The notes under the pieces are model-generated. The model saw nothing but the letters and a program-made list of their open reading frames with translations, ran no database searches and was not told the DNA's origin. Shown piece by piece: positions 61,247 to 64,000 of a stretch of DNA of 64,000 bases (position 1 is its first letter; each line of letters starts with the position of its first letter). The DNA comes from Halomonas icarae (GTDB lineage Bacteria > Pseudomonadota > Gammaproteobacteria > Pseudomonadales > Halomonadaceae), in assembly GCF_009901955.1 (NCBI RefSeq), contig NZ_WUTS01000001.1, forward strand, positions 2,497,745 through 2,561,744, in the 5' to 3' direction. The translations under genes and the position numbers were made by a program.

Positions 61247-63106
61247 GTGCCGCGTTTGCCACGCTTCGATGTCGGCCAAGGACTGGAGCGCTTTCGCCAC
61301 CAGCTTGCCAATGTGGATGCACTGCCGCAACTCTGCGTTCTGGGTGTTGTGGCGGGAGTGCTGACCGGCGTCCTGATGGTGGGGTTTCGCAGCCTGCTGG
61401 AACTGGGTGGACTGTGGCTGTTCCCCGCCGATAGTCCCGAGGCTTTCGAGCCTATTACACCGGCGCTGCGCAGTCTTATGCCACTGGGAGCGGCGCTGCT
61501 GATCGGGTTGTGGATGAGGTCGACTCCTCAGGCTGGTCGCCAGGTGGGGGTCATTCACGTGATCGACCGTCTGACCTATCATCAGGGACGTTTTCCGCTG
61601 CGTAATTGGCTGACCCAATGGGTGGTAGGCCTGATCTCTGTGCTGGGGGGGCTTTCCGCCGGCCGAGAGGGACCGGCCATTCATCTCGGAGCCGCTGCCT
61701 CTAGCGGCCTTGGACAGCGTCTGCGGCTACCCCACAACAGCCTGCGCGTGCTGGTTGCCTGTGGCACGGCGGCCGGTATCGCCGCCTCCTTCAACACCCC
61801 GATCGCCGGGGTCATCTTCGCCATGGAAGTAGTCATGATGGAGTACACCATCATCGGCTTCATGCCGGTGATCCTGGCCTCCACCATGGGGGCGGTCGTG
61901 GCACAGATGGTCTATGGCCCGGATCCCGCCATCTTCGTGCCCGATCTTCATCTCAACTCGTTGCTCGACCTGCCGTGGATCATCGTCAGTGGCCTTGTGA
62001 TCGGTTTGCTTGCCGGTCTGTTCGTGAGGGTGTCGCGGCTGGGTGAGCGCCTGGAGCCTCTGCCCATGGCACTGCGCTTCCTGATGGCAGGTGGTGCCGT
62101 AGCTGTTGTGGCCTGGTGGTATCCCCAGGTGCAGGGCATGGGCTACGACACCCTGCAGGCCACGCTCAGCGGTTCGGTGGCGGTGGATGTGCTGATCGCT
62201 GTAGCGGTCGGCAAGCTGTTGCTGACCGCCGGCACCGTGGCCTGCGGAATCCCGGTCAGCATCATCGGGCCGGTATTGGTGATCGGTGGTGCCGCCGGTG
62301 CGCTATGTGGCATGGCGGGCCACTGGCTGCTGCCCATCGAGGCATCCGATCCGGCGCTGTTCGCCATGCTGGGCATGGCGGCGATGATGGGGGCGGTTCT
62401 TCAGGCACCGCTGGCGGCATTGATGGCGCTGCTCGAGCTCACTCACAACCCCAATATCATCCTTCCCGGCATGCTAGCGGTGGTGATCTCCTGCCTGACC
62501 GCACGACAGCTCTGCCGCTGTGGTGGTTTCTTCCTCAGCGTGAAGCGTCAGGGGCTGCACCCCCTGCAGCAACCCTTGATGCAGGCGCTCTCGCGGGTCT
62601 CGGTACCGGCGGTGATGGATCGTCGGCTGGAGCGTACCCAGCGCATGGTGACCCAGGCGAAGGCGCGAGCGCTGCTGACGTCCGAGCCAGTGTGGATCCT
62701 GATCGAGCGTTCCAGCGACGAGAAGCCGATACTGGCGCTCAAGGCAGCGGATCTGGCTCGCTGGCTCACTGTCCAGGAAGAGGCCGTCCTGGAGGAGAAG
62801 GAGAGCGAAGAGTCATCCGTTGAAGGCGAGGTGCCCAATGATCGACAGGGTCGGAAGGAAACTCCGAAAGAAAGAAGCAGGGACAAAGGTGATCCACCCA
62901 TGATCGACCTGCTGGAGATACCCGGCGAGCGCCTGGAGCTCGCCCCAATCGGATTGCAGGCCACGCTCTCCGAGGCGTTCAACAAGCTCAACGACTCGAT
63001 GCTCGATGCGCTCTATGTCGAGCATGGTCATCGGCCGAAGCAGAAGCGCATTTCCGGTATCATCACCCGCGGAGACATCGAACGCTTCTATCGCGTCGGT
63101 GGCTGA
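61247..63106 (+). CDS. CLC-family chloride transporter or channel with cytoplasmic tail
   Basis: A 619-residue membrane protein with about ten hydrophobic segments and a C-terminal cytoplasmic region of about 180 residues that may contain a CBS-like fold and an acidic linker (about residues 500-545). The outer gating glutamate is present in LSAGREGPAIHLGAA (Glu141). At the helix equivalent to E. coli ClcA E202-E203 it reads IFAMEVVMME, so the inner proton glutamate is Val. The GTG at 61247 is preferred with AAGGAA upstream; the frame opens at 61217. Exchanger or channel activity is unsettled. Confidence 0.85.
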   Translation: MPRLPRFDVGQGLERFRHQLANVDALPQLCVLGVVAGVLTGVLMVGFRSLLELGGLWLFPADSPEAFEPITPALRSLMPLGAALLIGLWMRSTPQAGRQVGVIHVIDRLTYHQGRFPLRNWLTQWVVGLISVLGGLSAGREGPAIHLGAAASSGLGQRLRLPHNSLRVLVACGTAAGIAASFNTPIAGVIFAMEVVMMEYTIIGFMPVILASTMGAVVAQMVYGPDPAIFVPDLHLNSLLDLPWIIVSGLVIGLLAGLFVRVSRLGERLEPLPMALRFLMAGGAVAVVAWWYPQVQGMGYDTLQATLSGSVAVDVLIAVAVGKLLLTAGTVACGIPVSIIGPVLVIGGAAGALCGMAGHWLLPIEASDPALFAMLGMAAMMGAVLQAPLAALMALLELTHNPNIILPGMLAVVISCLTARQLCRCGGFFLSVKRQGLHPLQQPLMQALSRVSVPAVMDRRLERTQRMVTQAKARALLTSEPVWILIERSSDEKPILALKAADLARWLTVQEEAVLEEKESEESSVEGEVPNDRQGRKETPKERSRDKGDPPMIDLLEIPGERLELAPIGLQATLSEAFNKLNDSMLDALYVEHGHRPKQKRISGIITRGDIERFYRVGG

Positions 63107-63144
63107 CGTCTCCCATCATCTCATCGGTCCCGCAAGGAAATCCC

Positions 63145-63576
63145 ATGTATCTGTGGTTCAAGGCCCTGCATCTTATCGCCATGGTGACCTGGTTTGCCGC
63201 CATGTTCTATCTACCCCGGCTCTACGTCTATCACGCCATGGCGCGTGACCGGGGGGAGCAGCAGGCAATCGATCACTTCCTGGTCATGGAGCGCAAGCTC
63301 TATCGCGGCATCATGACCCCCTCGATGATTGCCGTGCTGCTCTTCGGTGGCCTCATGCTGGTGCTCAATCCTGGCTGGCTGACTCAGGGGTGGATCCATG
63401 CCAAGCTGCTGCTAGTGGCACTGCTGGTCGGCTATCACCATGTCTGTTTGATCTATCTGAAGCAGTTTGCCGAGGCACGTTGCCGACGTGGCCATGTCTT
63501 CTTTCGCTGGTTCAACGAGTTGCCGGTGATCGCTCTGCTGATCATCATCTTCCTGGCCGTGATCAAGCCATTCTGA
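63145..63576 (+). CDS. hemJ: Protoporphyrinogen IX oxidase HemJ
   Basis: Membrane enzyme converting protoporphyrinogen IX to protoporphyrin IX in heme synthesis. The 143-residue protein has four hydrophobic segments and conserved WFKALHLIAMVTWFAAMFYLPRLYVYH (His9 in the first helix) and WIHAKLLLVALLVGYHH (Lys87). The family was formerly UPF0093. It sits beside argC/erpA as in Pseudomonas and overlaps the next gene by one base (TGATG). Confidence 0.92.
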   Translation: MYLWFKALHLIAMVTWFAAMFYLPRLYVYHAMARDRGEQQAIDHFLVMERKLYRGIMTPSMIAVLLFGGLMLVLNPGWLTQGWIHAKLLLVALLVGYHHVCLIYLKQFAEARCRRGHVFFRWFNELPVIALLIIIFLAVIKPF

Positions 63577-64000
63577 TGGCAGACGACGTGACATACGAAC
63601 CCCATCTTCCGGTGGTGCTGGTACTGGCGGGCCATGACCCGACTGGCGGCGCTGGTCTGGTAGCCGACGCCGAGGCAGTGGCTGCTGGTGGCGGCTGGGC
63701 GCTTACCGTCCCTACGGCCTTGACCGTCCAGTCCTGTACGGATGTCTCCAGGGTGCTGCCTGCCGACCCCGGTGTCATGCGAGCCAGTGTCGCTGCCCTC
63801 GATGAGTTCGAGGTGGCGGCGATCAAGCTCGGTCTGGTGGCCGATCTGGCAACTCTGGATGCCGTCAACGATATCCTCGAGCGTTTCCCCGGGGTGCCGG
63901 TAGTGGCCGATCCGGTGCTCCGCGCCGGCGGGGGAAGAGAGTTATCCACAATCGAGCTGATCGACGCGTACCGGGAACGGCTGCTGCCGCGGGTGGATAT
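63576..64000 (+). CDS. thiD: Hydroxymethylpyrimidine/phosphomethylpyrimidine kinase ThiD, 3' part beyond the window
   Basis: Phosphorylates HMP and HMP-P in thiamine synthesis. The first 141 codons are present of a usual 250-280. The N-terminus carries VLVLAGHDPTGGAGLVADAEAV, corresponding to the ThiD GSDSSGGAGIQAD motif, and ALTVQSCTDV, AIKLGLVAD and VVADPVLRAGGGRE follow. The ATG overlaps the hemJ stop. A perfect DnaA-box sequence at 63942-63950 is inside the coding region. Confidence 0.9.
   Translation, partial: MADDVTYEPHLPVVLVLAGHDPTGGAGLVADAEAVAAGGGWALTVPTALTVQSCTDVSRVLPADPGVMRASVAALDEFEVAAIKLGLVADLATLDAVNDILERFPGVPVVADPVLRAGGGRELSTIELIDAYRERLLPRVD

Overview
This window is about 64 kb of high-GC, tightly packed chromosomal DNA from a gammaproteobacterium. 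Protein content and gene order point to the Halomonadaceae (Halomonas or a close relative). Many blocks keep the order known from the Pseudomonas aeruginosa region near the chromosome end: pyrE/crc/rph/yicC, gmk-rpoZ-spoT-ridA, oxyR-recG, HU/rubredoxin reductase, ubiC-ubiA-phoB-phoR, phoU-pst, and atp-parB-parA-rsmG-mnmG. I see no tRNA, rRNA, CRISPR array, prophage, transposase or defence island. It is a core-genome stretch beside a likely replication origin, and I found no clearly new multi-gene system.

Layout. 1-8.1 kb: partial rep helicase (-), trmL (-), a YfaZ-type outer membrane protein (-), pyrE (-), a crc-type pseudo-nuclease (+), rph (-), yicC (+), an MFS efflux gene (+) and gmk (+). 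8.1-15.8 kb: a 97-bp inverted-repeat element, rpoZ-spoT, ridA-thpR, an SDR gene divergent from oxyR, and oxyR-recG. 15.9-20.8 kb: YccS-type FUSC transporter with a small SCP2-like gene, hupB, rubredoxin reductase divergent from ubiC, then ubiA. 21.7-30 kb: phosphate control: phoB-phoR with a PHO box, cysZ, phoU, pstB, pstA, pstC with a triple PHO repeat, and pstS. 30-38.3 kb: YciA-type thioesterase, an orphan TRAP binding protein, uvrD, hexR, a small unknown gene, an NSS amino-acid transporter and a DUF72 gene. 38.3-45 kb: glmS-glmU-apbE-uppP (cell-envelope precursors) and mgtE. 45-56.6 kb: the atpIBEFHAGDC operon, parB-parA and rsmG-mnmG, all on the minus strand. 56.6-57.1 kb: a DnaA-box cluster with an AT-rich segment, the best oriC candidate. 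57.1-64 kb: polar amino-acid ABC transporter, erpA, argC, a CLC chloride transporter, hemJ and partial thiD.

How it fits together. The phosphate genes form a two-unit regulon with recognisable PhoB sites in front of phoB and pstC, but none that I can see in front of pstS. Genes for origin function (ParA, ParB, MnmG, RsmG, DnaA boxes) sit beside the energy operon. The most useful observations are the catalytically degenerate Crc protein that is easily mislabelled exonuclease III, the origin without GATC sites, the short tandem repeats lying between essential genes, the MITE-like 97-bp element, and the CLC protein lacking the inner gating glutamate. Several starts were reassigned to GTG or TTG codons from ribosome binding sites and family lengths. 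All assignments are by eye; no database search was run.
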